DNA of 64,000 nt from Rhodospirillales bacterium (lineage in GTDB: Bacteria; Pseudomonadota; Alphaproteobacteria; ATCC43930; CGMCC-115725). Positions within the stretch are counted from its first letter, which is position 1; each line of letters opens with the position of its first letter. The translations under genes were made by a program, and so were the position numbers. Location: contig JAQGID010000211.1 of the NCBI GenBank assembly GCA_028291405.1, positions 1 to 64,000 on the forward strand. Direction: 5' to 3'. Below are positions 49,694 to 58,657 of this stretch, in pieces. The notes under the pieces are model-generated. The model was given only the letters and a program-made list of their open reading frames with translations. It was not told the origin of the DNA and ran no database searches.

Positions 49694-52372
49694 ATGCGGC
49701 CGGCTTCTTTGGCTGAAACGCGGACCAGTCGGTCGGTTCTCGCGCGCTGGATGCCTTCGCTGGTCCTCGTGATCGTTGGCGTCGCCCTCTCTTTCGCCGC
49801 TTTTGCGGTCACGCGACGCGTCGACGAGGCGCGCGTCCGCAGCGAGCTGGAATTGCGCGCCGAATGGCGGTTGCGCGGCATCGAGCGGAAGATCGCGGTC
49901 GACGTCAACTCGCTACAAGCGACGGCGGTCTTCGTCGCGACCCAGCCCATTCTCGCCGAGGCGGATTTTCATCGCTTTGCCCGGCTCGATCACGATTCCG
50001 AGGCGGCCAACAGCGGCCTGCTCTGGTCCCCTTTCGTGCGGGCAGCCGACCGCGCCGGTTTCGTCGCGGCGGTTCGGGAATCTGGGGTGCCCGATTTCGA
50101 TATCGTCGAGCCTGACGGGCGCGGGGGTTTTGTCAGCGCGGCGGCGCGCGACGATTATCTTCCCGCGCTGTTCGAGGAGAATTACGATGGGCGCCCTGCG
50201 GCGCGCGGCCTCGACGGTGCCGCCGCGGCAGTGCGTCGCAGCGGGGCCGAGCTTGCCCGTGACACGGGGCAAGCCGTCGCGACGCCGCCGCTCCCGACGT
50301 ACTTCGGGTCGCAGCTGGCGCTCGGCTTCCTGGTCTTCTGGCCGGTCTACACGACCGGCGAGGTGCCACCGACGGTGGCGGAGCGGCGTCAAGCCTTTCG
50401 CGGCGCGGCGGTCAGCCGCTACGGCTTCGACCGATTGCTGCCCCATGCGCTCCTCGACGCCCCGAAGATCGACGAGAGCATCGATTTCCGGGTCGATCGC
50501 GGTGGCGATGGCGAGGAGCCGATGCTGGTCGGCAGCTACGATCCGGTCGCCGACAAGATCACCGTCGGCGCGGTGGCGCCGCGGCAGGACGGCGTCGGCA
50601 TCACCCGCAGCTTCGCCGTGCTCGGGCGCCAGTGGACGCTGCGCTTCCATTTCGCGCCGGAGCTCATCGCCGGGCTCGGCAGCCCGAATGCCGAGGTCCG
50701 GCTCGTGCTCGGCCTCCTGCTCACCGCCGCGATCGCCGGCTATTTTCTCCGCGAGCGGAGGCAGCGCTCGAACGTCGAATCGGAAGTGCGGCTGCGGACC
50801 AGCGAACTGGTCGCGGCGAACCGGCAGCTCAATCAGGAGATCGAGGAGCGCGAGCGAGCCGCCGTCGAGCTACGCCTCTGGGCGCATGCCTTCGCCAACG
50901 CCGCCTTCGGCATCGGCATCTCCGACCCGAGGACGCGTCGGATGCGTTTCGGCAACCCGGCGCTCGCGACCATGCTCGGCATGACGACCGCCGAGTTCGA
51001 GGGCTTGGCGACGATCGATCAGTTTCCCGTCGAGGAACGCGGCAGGGTTCGCGCAATCATGGAAACCGTCGATCGCGTCGGCAGCGTCCTCTTCACGACG
51101 CGGCATCGCCGCAAGGACGGGACGATTTTTCCGGTGCAGATGAACGTCACCAGCGTACGCGACGTCGACGGGACGGTGCTCTACCGCATCGCCTCGATCC
51201 TTGACATCACCGAGGCGCACCGCACCGAGGAGGCCTTGCGCCAAGCCCAGAAAATGGAAGCGATCGGCAACCTCACCGGCGGCATGGCGCATGATTTCAA
51301 TAACATCCTGGCGATCATCATCGGCAACCTCGATCTGGCGCGGCCGCGCATCGCGGGCGACGCCGAGACCGACGAGCTCGTCGGCGAATGCCTAGAGTCG
51401 GCGCTGCGCGGCGCCGATCTCACCCGCCGGCTGCTCGCCTTCGCGCGTCGCCAGCCGCTTCGCCCGCGCCGCTTCGACGTCAACGAGCTGGTCGCGAACG
51501 CGGTCAAGCTGCTGCGCCGCCTGCTCGATGAAAACGTCGTGATATCGCTCGATCTGCCGCCGGAGACCTGGCCGGTGCTGGCGGATCCGGCGCAGCTCGA
51601 GGCGGCGCTCACGAACCTTGCGACCAACGCGCGCGATGCGATGCCCAACGGCGGGACCCTGCTGATCGCCACCGGCAATCGACAGCTCGACGAGGATTAC
51701 GCGGCGACGCATCCCGAGGTCGTCGCCGGCGACTATGCGATGATCGAGGTCAGCGACACCGGGTCGGGAATGGCGCCCGAGGTGGTCAGCCGAATCTTCG
51801 AGCCGTTCTTCACCACCAAGGACCGCGACAAGGGCACCGGGCTCGGCCTCAGCATGGTGTTCGGCTTCATGAAACAGTCGGGCGGCCACGTCAACGTCTA
51901 CAGCGAACCCGGCGTCGGCACGACGTTTCGTCTCTATCTGCCGCGGTCCGGAGAGGCTGCCGAGGCGACCTCGTCGGCGGCGCCGGTCGCCTATGCCCGC
52001 GCCGCCGGCGAGACGGTCCTCGCGGTCGAGGACAATGCCGCGCTGCTCCGCGTCGTCGTGCGCCAGCTCGAGGAGTTCGGCTACCGCGTCCTGGCGGCCG
52101 ACGGCGCGACGGCGGCGCTGACGATCCTCGCGAGCGAGCCGGTCGACATGCTCTTCACCGACGTCATCATGCCCGGTGTCGTCGACGGGTTTGCCTTGGC
52201 GCGCGAGGCGCTCGCCCTGCAGCCGTCGATCAAGGTCGTGCTTACCTCCGGTTTCCCCGAGGCGAAGATCAACGGCCATCTCGGGCCGAGCGGCGGCTCG
52301 GCGCGGCTGCTCAGCAAGCCGTATCGCAAGGAGGAATTGGCGCAGGTACTGAGGCAGGTGCTTGACTCCTAG
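49694..52372 (+). CDS. CHASE-PAS hybrid sensor histidine kinase with C-terminal receiver domain
   Basis: CHASE-like RHDHDSEAANSGLLWSPFV-type region (FHRFARLDHDSEAANSGLLWSPFVRAADRAGFVAAV); PAS; MEAIGNLTGGMAHDFNNILAII; DTGSGMAPEVVSRIFEPFFTTKDRDKGTGLGLSMVFG; receiver VEDNAA...FTDVIMP...LSKPY. Confidence 0.95.
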   Translation: MRPASLAETRTSRSVLARWMPSLVLVIVGVALSFAAFAVTRRVDEARVRSELELRAEWRLRGIERKIAVDVNSLQATAVFVATQPILAEADFHRFARLDHDSEAANSGLLWSPFVRAADRAGFVAAVRESGVPDFDIVEPDGRGGFVSAAARDDYLPALFEENYDGRPAARGLDGAAAAVRRSGAELARDTGQAVATPPLPTYFGSQLALGFLVFWPVYTTGEVPPTVAERRQAFRGAAVSRYGFDRLLPHALLDAPKIDESIDFRVDRGGDGEEPMLVGSYDPVADKITVGAVAPRQDGVGITRSFAVLGRQWTLRFHFAPELIAGLGSPNAEVRLVLGLLLTAAIAGYFLRERRQRSNVESEVRLRTSELVAANRQLNQEIEERERAAVELRLWAHAFANAAFGIGISDPRTRRMRFGNPALATMLGMTTAEFEGLATIDQFPVEERGRVRAIMETVDRVGSVLFTTRHRRKDGTIFPVQMNVTSVRDVDGTVLYRIASILDITEAHRTEEALRQAQKMEAIGNLTGGMAHDFNNILAIIIGNLDLARPRIAGDAETDELVGECLESALRGADLTRRLLAFARRQPLRPRRFDVNELVANAVKLLRRLLDENVVISLDLPPETWPVLADPAQLEAALTNLATNARDAMPNGGTLLIATGNRQLDEDYAATHPEVVAGDYAMIEVSDTGSGMAPEVVSRIFEPFFTTKDRDKGTGLGLSMVFGFMKQSGGHVNVYSEPGVGTTFRLYLPRSGEAAEATSSAAPVAYARAAGETVLAVEDNAALLRVVVRQLEEFGYRVLAADGATAALTILASEPVDMLFTDVIMPGVVDGFALAREALALQPSIKVVLTSGFPEAKINGHLGPSGGSARLLSKPYRKEELAQVLRQVLDS

Positions 52373-52434
52373 ATCAGGCCTGTTGTGATGGGCGCGTGCT
52401 CCGAGCCTTGTCGGGCGGTGACGGGGAGGGGGAT

Positions 52435-52791
52435 ATGGCAAAGATACTGATCATCGACGACGACCCGCAGGTCCGTAAGCTGGTCGGTCGCATCCTGACC
52501 GCCCAGGGCCACGACGTCGCGGTGGCGGAAGACGGGAACGACGGGCTGCGGCGGTTTCGGGCGGAGCAGCCGGCCCTGGTCATCAGCGATCTGGTGATGC
52601 CGGAGAAGGAGGGGATCGAAACGATCCGGGAGATCCGCCGCCTGTCGTCGGCAATCCCCATTCTCGCGATTTCCGGCGACAGCGGCGTCTTTCTCGACAT
52701 CGCCACCAAGCTCGGCGCGAGTCGGGCCCTGTCGAAGCCTTTCCGCAGCGCCGAGCTGATCGCGGCGGTGAACGACCTGCTCGGCGCGTGA
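52435..52791 (+). CDS. Single-domain CheY-like response regulator
   Basis: ILIIDDDPQVRKLVGRIL; VISDLVMPEKEGIETI; LAISGDS; LSKPF. Confidence 0.95.
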   Translation: MAKILIIDDDPQVRKLVGRILTAQGHDVAVAEDGNDGLRRFRAEQPALVISDLVMPEKEGIETIREIRRLSSAIPILAISGDSGVFLDIATKLGASRALSKPFRSAELIAAVNDLLGA

Positions 52792-52896
52792 CGCGCGGCG
52801 CCCGGCTCGATCGCTCTATCGCCGGGGATGTCTGTCCATAAGCTTGCTTATTATAAGCATGAGCAGCTACCGCTCATTGGACAGAGGACATTGATC

Positions 52897-53262
52897 ATGA
52901 GCACCCGGACCACCAAGCTCGCCATCGCCCTTTCGGCCGCGCTCGTTGCGACCACGGCCATGGCGCCGCTCGCCTCGGCGCGCGATTGGCGGGAGGAAGC
53001 TCAGCATAACGAACGGCACGACGACCGCGGCCGCGGTCACGACGATACCGCCGCCTGGGTCGGGCTGGGCATCGCCGCGCTCGCGGGAGTCGCGATCGCT
53101 GCCAACGCGTATCCCGAACCGGTTTACGCCCCGCAGCCGGTTTACGCCCCGCAGCCGGTCTACGCCCAGCCGGTCTACGCCCAGCGCGTCCCGAGTTGCA
53201 CGACGATCAACGGCTATGCCGCGTGCATCGGCCGCGACGGCGCCTGGCATTACGTCAGGTAA
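52897..53262 (+). CDS. Small secreted protein with PVYA(P)Q repeats
   Basis: Signal peptide (LAIALSAALVATTAMAPLASA); PEPVYAPQPVYAPQPVYAQPVYAQ. Confidence 0.75.
   Translation: MSTRTTKLAIALSAALVATTAMAPLASARDWREEAQHNERHDDRGRGHDDTAAWVGLGIAALAGVAIAANAYPEPVYAPQPVYAPQPVYAQPVYAQRVPSCTTINGYAACIGRDGAWHYVR
53119..53184 (+). repeat. Short in-frame tandem repeat: 2 x 18 bp and 2 x 15 bp (PVYAPQ/PVYAQ)
   Basis: ccggtttacgccccgcag x2 then ccggtctacgcccag x2. Confidence 0.9.
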
Positions 53263-53280
53263 GGGCGGCTCGGCCGCCGT

Positions 53281-53571
53281 TTAGCGAAAGTCGCCGATCT
53301 TGGCGCCGGACGCCGGGTCCCATTCGCAGGTGACCCGGCGATCGCCTTTCTTGTCGGTCACCGAGAGATCCACCCGATATCGGCCTTGGTCGATCGGCGT
53401 CGCGGTCAGCTGGTCGAGGACCTCGAGCCCCTGTTTATCGGCCGCGGCCTCGCAGGCTTGCACCGCCGGGTTCGTCGGCCGCGGGACGCCGCCGCCGCAG
53501 GCCGATAATGCCGCGCCGAGAATCGCGGCACCGGTCAGGCTTCGCGCCCCCAGCCACCACCCGTTTGTCAT
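53281..53571 (-). CDS. Small putative lipoprotein
   Basis: MTNGWWLGARSLTGAAILGAALSACGGG (lipobox-like LSAC) then 70 aa. Confidence 0.6.
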   Translation of the reverse strand: MTNGWWLGARSLTGAAILGAALSACGGGVPRPTNPAVQACEAAADKQGLEVLDQLTATPIDQGRYRVDLSVTDKKGDRRVTCEWDPASGAKIGDFR

Positions 53572-53737
53572 GCCGCCGCCCCCTCGCCCCCGTTTCCAGC
53601 CGCAGAGCAATATCGAGCAGCGCCAATCGTGTCCAGCGCCGAACCCCTCTCCTGGGGGTGTCCCCGGCGATCGCCGTTCTTCCTTGAGGCTAAAACCGGA
53701 TCGGTCACATAATCGGCGCATCGGTAAGAACGATGGC

Positions 53738-54541
53738 ATGGGAAAGCCGGCGATGGCCAGGGATCGGGACCTAGCAGAGAACGGCGACGGCGAGGGCTAT
53801 CGCCGCGCGCTGGTCCGGCTGCAGATCGAGCTCGTCAAGCTGCAGCGCTCGATCATCGCCGACGACCGCAAGATCATCGTCATCTTCGAGGGCCGCGATG
53901 CCGCCGGCAAGGACGGCACGATCAAGCATATCGTCGAGCATTTGAGCCCGCGCGAGACGCGCGTCGTCGCCCTGTCGAAGCCGAGCGAGCGGGACGCCAG
54001 CGCCTGGTATTTCCAGCGCTACGTGCCGCAGCTGCCGCTCGCTCAGGAGATGGTCCTCTTCAACCGCAGCTGGTACAACCGCGCCGGCGTCGAGCGCGTC
54101 ATGGGTTTTTGCAGCAAGGGAGACTACGAGGAATTCATGGAGACCGTGCTGCCCTTCGAACAGATGCTCGAGCGCTCCGGCATCCGGCTCTTCAAATATT
54201 ACCTCGACATCACCAAGGCCGAGCAGAAGCGCCGCCTCAAGTCGCGCCGCGACGACCCGCTCAAGCAGTGGAAGATCAGCCCGATCGACGAGGTCGCGCC
54301 CAAGCATTGGAAGGATTACAGCGCCGCGCGCAACGAGATGTTCTCGCGGACGCACAGCCCGCTCTCGCCGTGGTTCGTCGTCCGTGCCGACGACAAGCAT
54401 GCAGCGAGGCTCAACGTCATCCGACATCTTCTTTCGCAGCTCGACTACAAGGGAAAGACCAAGCGACTCGTGCGCGCCGATCCCGAGGTCGTCTTCGCTT
54501 ACGACGCCCTCTGCCTCGATAACGGCATGATCGCCCCGTGA
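53738..54541 (+). CDS. ppk2: Polyphosphate kinase 2
   Basis: VIFEGRDAAGKDGTIKHIVEHLSPRETRVVAL; WYFQRYVPQLPLAQEMVLFNRSWYNRAGVERVMGFC; SPIDEVAPKHWKDYSAARNEM. Confidence 0.97.
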   Translation: MGKPAMARDRDLAENGDGEGYRRALVRLQIELVKLQRSIIADDRKIIVIFEGRDAAGKDGTIKHIVEHLSPRETRVVALSKPSERDASAWYFQRYVPQLPLAQEMVLFNRSWYNRAGVERVMGFCSKGDYEEFMETVLPFEQMLERSGIRLFKYYLDITKAEQKRRLKSRRDDPLKQWKISPIDEVAPKHWKDYSAARNEMFSRTHSPLSPWFVVRADDKHAARLNVIRHLLSQLDYKGKTKRLVRADPEVVFAYDALCLDNGMIAP

Positions 54542-54794
54542 TCCCCGAGGCATCGAGTCGCCAAGCCGACAGTCGCGGCGTCATATTAGCGACATCAACG
54601 GGTGGTAGAAGAATGGCCCTAGGGCCTCGACGGATGGGGGCTTGTTTGCGGCGGGGGGCCGGTTGGTGTATAAGCGCGGGGTCGACGGAGCCATCGGTTC
54701 CAAGGCGCAGGGCGATGCCTTCGACCATCCGCCCTGCGCGCCGTCCTTGCCGCGCGCCGGAAGCCGACCGGCACGAGATCACGGGGGCAAGTTC

Positions 54795-55637
54795 ATGATC
54801 ATGCAATCGCGCTCCCCGCACGCCATCGAGCAGCCGCGGTCGGAGCGGGCGGGCGGCAACTTAGAAGTTCGCCTCGCCCGGACCGCCGAGGAGATCGATG
54901 CGGCCCAGGCGCTGCGCTACAGCGTCTTCGTCGAGGAGATGGGCGCGACGCCGAGCGCCGAGGCGCTACGGACGCGCCGCGATCGCGACCGCTACGACGA
55001 TTATTGCGATCATCTGCTGGTCCTCGATCATTCGCGCGGCACCGGCGCCGCCGCGGTAGTGGGGACCTATCGCCTGCTGCGCCGTTCGGTCGCCGACCGC
55101 CATGGCGGCTTCTATACCCAGACCGAGTTCGACATCGCGCCGCTCCTCGCCGTCGAGGGCGAGTTGCTCGAGCTTGGACGGTCCTGCGTCGCCGCCGGCT
55201 ACCGCAACCGGCCGAGCATGCAGATGCTGTGGCGCGGCATCGGCGAATATTCCCTGCATTACGACATCAAGCTGATGTTCGGCTGCGCCAGCCTGCCGGG
55301 GACGGATATCGCCGAGCTGGCGCCGGCGCTGACCTATCTGCATCATTTCCATCTGGCGCCGCCGGCCTTGCGCGCCCGCGCCCTGCCGGACCGCTACGTC
55401 GCGATGGACATCCTCAAGCCAGAGGACATCGACGCCGCTGCCGTCGTCGAGCAATTCGCCGGCCGCGCCGCGATCGCCGCGCTACCGCCGCTGATCAAGG
55501 GCTATCTGCGACTCGGCGCGCTGATCGGCGAGGGCGCCGTCATCGACCGCGAGTTCAACACGACCGACGTCTGCATCATCGTCGTCACCGACCGAATCAC
55601 CGACAAGTATTTCAACCATTACATCCGCACGACCTGA
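54795..55637 (+). CDS. GNAT-type N-acyltransferase, OlsB-like (ornithine lipid biosynthesis)
   Basis: LEVRLARTAEEIDAAQALRYSVFVEEMGA; DDYCDHLLVLD; GELLELGRSCVAAGYRNRPSMQMLWRGIGEY; LMFGCASLPGTD. Confidence 0.85.
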   Translation: MIMQSRSPHAIEQPRSERAGGNLEVRLARTAEEIDAAQALRYSVFVEEMGATPSAEALRTRRDRDRYDDYCDHLLVLDHSRGTGAAAVVGTYRLLRRSVADRHGGFYTQTEFDIAPLLAVEGELLELGRSCVAAGYRNRPSMQMLWRGIGEYSLHYDIKLMFGCASLPGTDIAELAPALTYLHHFHLAPPALRARALPDRYVAMDILKPEDIDAAAVVEQFAGRAAIAALPPLIKGYLRLGALIGEGAVIDREFNTTDVCIIVVTDRITDKYFNHYIRTT

Positions 55638-55644
55638 TTGGCCC

Positions 55645-56928
55645 TCAGCCGAGGAAGTGCGATAGCAGGAACAGCAGGCAGCCGACGCAGGCGCCGACCA
55701 GCGTTCCGGTGATCCGGATGTATTGCAGGTCGGCGCCGAGCGCGAGCTCGAGCCGGTCGACGACGGTCTTCGTCTCCCAGCCGCGCACGACCTCGCTGAT
55801 GAAGCGGCCGATCTCGTGCCGCCACGGCACGACCACCGCCAGCATCGCCTCCTCGACCGCGGCGTTGAGCCGCGCCCGGATTGCCGCATCGGCCTCGAGC
55901 GTCCGGCCCAGCGACAGCAGCCCACGGCAGATCGCCTCCCGGGTGCGTGACTGCGGCTGCGTCAGATCGTCGAGGACGACGCCGCGCATCCCGTCCCACA
56001 GCGTCGCCATCCAGCCCTTGATCTCGGGCTGCTCGAGCAACTGGTTCTTCAAATCGTCGAGTTTCCGGCGATGCGACGGCGAGGACACGAGGTCGGATGC
56101 GAGAAGCTCGAGCCGGGCCCGGAAGGCGAGGCGGCGCAGACTCTCGCGGTCGCGCAGCTCGTCGAGAAACTCGACGACACCGGTGATGATCGCGCTGGCG
56201 ATACGGCGGTCGACCGTCTTCGGGACCCACCATGCCGAACGCTCCTCGACGACGCTGCACAGCATCGCGGAATTCTCGGCGAGGGCGCTCTGCAATGCGT
56301 CGATCAGCCGGTCGAACAAGGCGTCGAAGGGCGCCCCGACGGTGATCGCCGAGAGCGCGCGGCCGATGCCGGCCGAAAGATCCGCCGCGCGCAGCTGCTC
56401 GCCGAGGGCACGAATCGCGAAGTCGCGGATCTCCGGGTCCTCGAGCGCCCGCACGAGATGCGGCAGCAGCTGGATGATCCGTTCGGCCGCCGCCGCGGCG
56501 TTGCGCTCCTCGGCCAGGAACTGCGCGAGCCGCCCGGCCAAATCGGTCTCGCGGAGCTTGGCCGAGAGCAGCGGTGCGGTCAGGAAGTTGCCGGCGACGA
56601 AGGCGCCGAGGCCCTCGCCGATGCGGTCCTTGTTACGCGCCACGATCGCGGTGTGGGGAATCGGCAGGCCGAGCGGGTGGCGGAACACCGCGGTCACTGC
56701 GAACCAATCGGCGAGGGCGCCGACGATGGCAGCTTCCGCGGCGGCACGCACGAGCTCCATCCAGAAGCCCATGCCTCGCAACGCCGTCGCCGCGGCGAAG
56801 ACGGCGGCGGCGGCGAGCAGCAGCCCCGTCGCCAGCAATTTGTTGCGGCGCAACGCCCGGCGCTGGCCGGTCTCGATCACATCGATCGGGGAAAGTGCGC
56901 CCGGCAAGTCGCGTGAAATGTCGTTCAT
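55645..56928 (-). CDS. DUF445 family membrane protein
   Basis: AAAEAAIVGALADWFAVTAVFRHPLGLPIPHTAIVARNKDRIGEGLGAFVAGNFL; C-terminal TM. Confidence 0.92.
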   Translation of the reverse strand: MNDISRDLPGALSPIDVIETGQRRALRRNKLLATGLLLAAAAVFAAATALRGMGFWMELVRAAAEAAIVGALADWFAVTAVFRHPLGLPIPHTAIVARNKDRIGEGLGAFVAGNFLTAPLLSAKLRETDLAGRLAQFLAEERNAAAAAERIIQLLPHLVRALEDPEIRDFAIRALGEQLRAADLSAGIGRALSAITVGAPFDALFDRLIDALQSALAENSAMLCSVVEERSAWWVPKTVDRRIASAIITGVVEFLDELRDRESLRRLAFRARLELLASDLVSSPSHRRKLDDLKNQLLEQPEIKGWMATLWDGMRGVVLDDLTQPQSRTREAICRGLLSLGRTLEADAAIRARLNAAVEEAMLAVVVPWRHEIGRFISEVVRGWETKTVVDRLELALGADLQYIRITGTLVGACVGCLLFLLSHFLG

Positions 56929-56942
56929 GGCGTTAGGATAAA

Positions 56943-57027
56943 CGTCATTCCAACGAAAGTCGGAATCCATCTTGCCGCGGCGGCTTTCCTCATCTCCCAT
57001 GGATACCGGCTTTTCGCCGGTATGACG
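56943..57027. repeat. REP/BIME-like pair of imperfect palindromes in opposite orientation
   Basis: cgtcattccaacgaaagtcggaatccat ... atggataccggcttttcgccggtatgacg. Confidence 0.7.
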
Positions 57028-57143
57028 GCAACTCCTTCGTAACTCCGTTGGCATCGACGCACCAAGCCGTTGCGATAACGCCGACATTTTACGTGCCATG
57101 CATGCTAGAATGTCGGACAACGCGAGCGTCAGGGGAGGGCGAA

Positions 57144-57902
57144 TTGGCATCATCGACGGACGGTGTCCTGGCAGGCAAGGTGGCGCTCGTCACCGGCGGC
57201 AACAGCGGCATCGGCGCGGCGGCGGTGCGCATGCTGGCCGACGCCGGCGCCAGCGTCGTCGTCGGCTACAACAACGGCCTCGACCGCGCTCGCGCCCTGA
57301 TCGAGCAGCTTCCCGGCGCGAACCATCTGGTGCAGCGGATCGTGCTCGAGGATGCCGCGACCGTCCGCGCCGCCGCCGCCGCGATCGGCGACCGATACGG
57401 CCGTGCCGACATATTGGTGAACTCGGCCGGCTTCACCCGGCCGATCCCGCACGCCGATCTCGACGCGCTCGACGACGATTTCATGGACCGGATGCTGATC
57501 GCCAACGTGCGCGGCCCGTTCTCGATGATCCGCGCCCTGACGCCGCTGCTGCGGGCGAGCGGCGACGGCGTCATCGTCAACGTCTCCTCGGTCTCCGGCT
57601 TCACCGGCTCGGGCAGCAACATCGCCTATTGCGCCGCCAAGGGCGCGCTCGACACGATGAGCCTCGCGCTGGCGCGGGCGCTCGGCCCCGAGATCCGCGT
57701 CCTCTGCGTCTCGCCGGCGGCGGTCGCGACCGATTTCGTCGCCGGCCGCGACCGCGCCGCGCTGGAGAAGCAGGCACAGGCGGTGCCGCTGAAGCGCGTT
57801 GTCGAGCCCGAGGACGTGGCGCGCGCCATCATCGCCTGCATCACCCATCTCACCGCCGCGACCGGCACGACGATCGTCGTCGACGCCGGCCGGCATCTAT
57901 GA
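57144..57902 (+). CDS. SDR-family oxidoreductase (TTG start inferred)
   Basis: VALVTGGNSGIGAAAVRMLADAGASVVVGYN; NVSSVSGFTGSGSNIAYCAAKGALD; SD aggggaggg before TTG. Confidence 0.92.
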   Translation: MASSTDGVLAGKVALVTGGNSGIGAAAVRMLADAGASVVVGYNNGLDRARALIEQLPGANHLVQRIVLEDAATVRAAAAAIGDRYGRADILVNSAGFTRPIPHADLDALDDDFMDRMLIANVRGPFSMIRALTPLLRASGDGVIVNVSSVSGFTGSGSNIAYCAAKGALDTMSLALARALGPEIRVLCVSPAAVATDFVAGRDRAALEKQAQAVPLKRVVEPEDVARAIIACITHLTAATGTTIVVDAGRHL

Positions 57903-57915
57903 GGCAGACCGCAAC

Positions 57916-58635
57916 ATGACGATTGTCCCGCCGGCCGATCCCGCCCTCGTCGCCGAGCTCGTCACCGGCAACCGTATCCTCTACGACCAGAAGATCGTCG
58001 ATGCCTTCGGCCATCTCAGCGTCCGCCATGACAAGGATCCGACGAAATATCTGATGTCGCGCCATCTCGCGCCCGGCCTCGTGACGCCGGACGACCTCGT
58101 GACCTTCGACCTCGACAGCGTGCCGGTCGTCGACATCGGCAAGCGCTACTACAGCGAGCGCTTCATCCACGGCGAGATCTACAAGGCGCGCCCCGAGGTC
58201 GTGGCGGTCGTGCATTGCCATGCGCCGCAGCTGATCCCGTTCGGGGCGACCAAGGTGCCGCTGCGGCCGATCTACCACATGAGCGGCTTCCTCGGCGCCG
58301 GCGTGCCGATCTTCGAGATCCGCGACACCGGCGGGATCACCGACATGCTGGTCCGCACGCCGGTGCTCGGCCGCGCGCTCGCCGCCTCGCTCGGCGACAA
58401 GCCGGTCATCCTCATGCGCGGCCATGGCGCGACGATGGTCGGCAACTCGATCAAGCACGTCGTCTACCGCGCCGTCTACGCCGCGCTGAACGCGGCGCTC
58501 CAGATGGAGGCGCTGCGGCTCGGTGAGCCGATGTTTCTCTCGGAGGAGGAGGCGGTGCTCGCCGCCCAACGCAACGACAATGCGCTGGATCGCGCCTGGA
58601 ACATGTGGCAACGCGAGGCGCTCGGCGCCAACTGA
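57916..58635 (+). CDS. Class II aldolase/adducin family protein
   Basis: GHLSVRHDKDPTKYLMSRHLAPGLVTPDDLVTFDLD; ERFIHGEIYKARPEVVAVVHCHAPQLIPFG; MRGHGATMVGNSI. Confidence 0.93.
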   Translation: MTIVPPADPALVAELVTGNRILYDQKIVDAFGHLSVRHDKDPTKYLMSRHLAPGLVTPDDLVTFDLDSVPVVDIGKRYYSERFIHGEIYKARPEVVAVVHCHAPQLIPFGATKVPLRPIYHMSGFLGAGVPIFEIRDTGGITDMLVRTPVLGRALAASLGDKPVILMRGHGATMVGNSIKHVVYRAVYAALNAALQMEALRLGEPMFLSEEEAVLAAQRNDNALDRAWNMWQREALGAN

Positions 58636-58657
58636 ACGGATACGGGGAGAACCGACC

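Noticed and set aside
53264-53282. GGCGGC-tcg-GCCGCC-GTTT as an intrinsic terminator between convergent genes
   Set aside because: Stem is short and the T-run only 3 nt; plausible but not supportable
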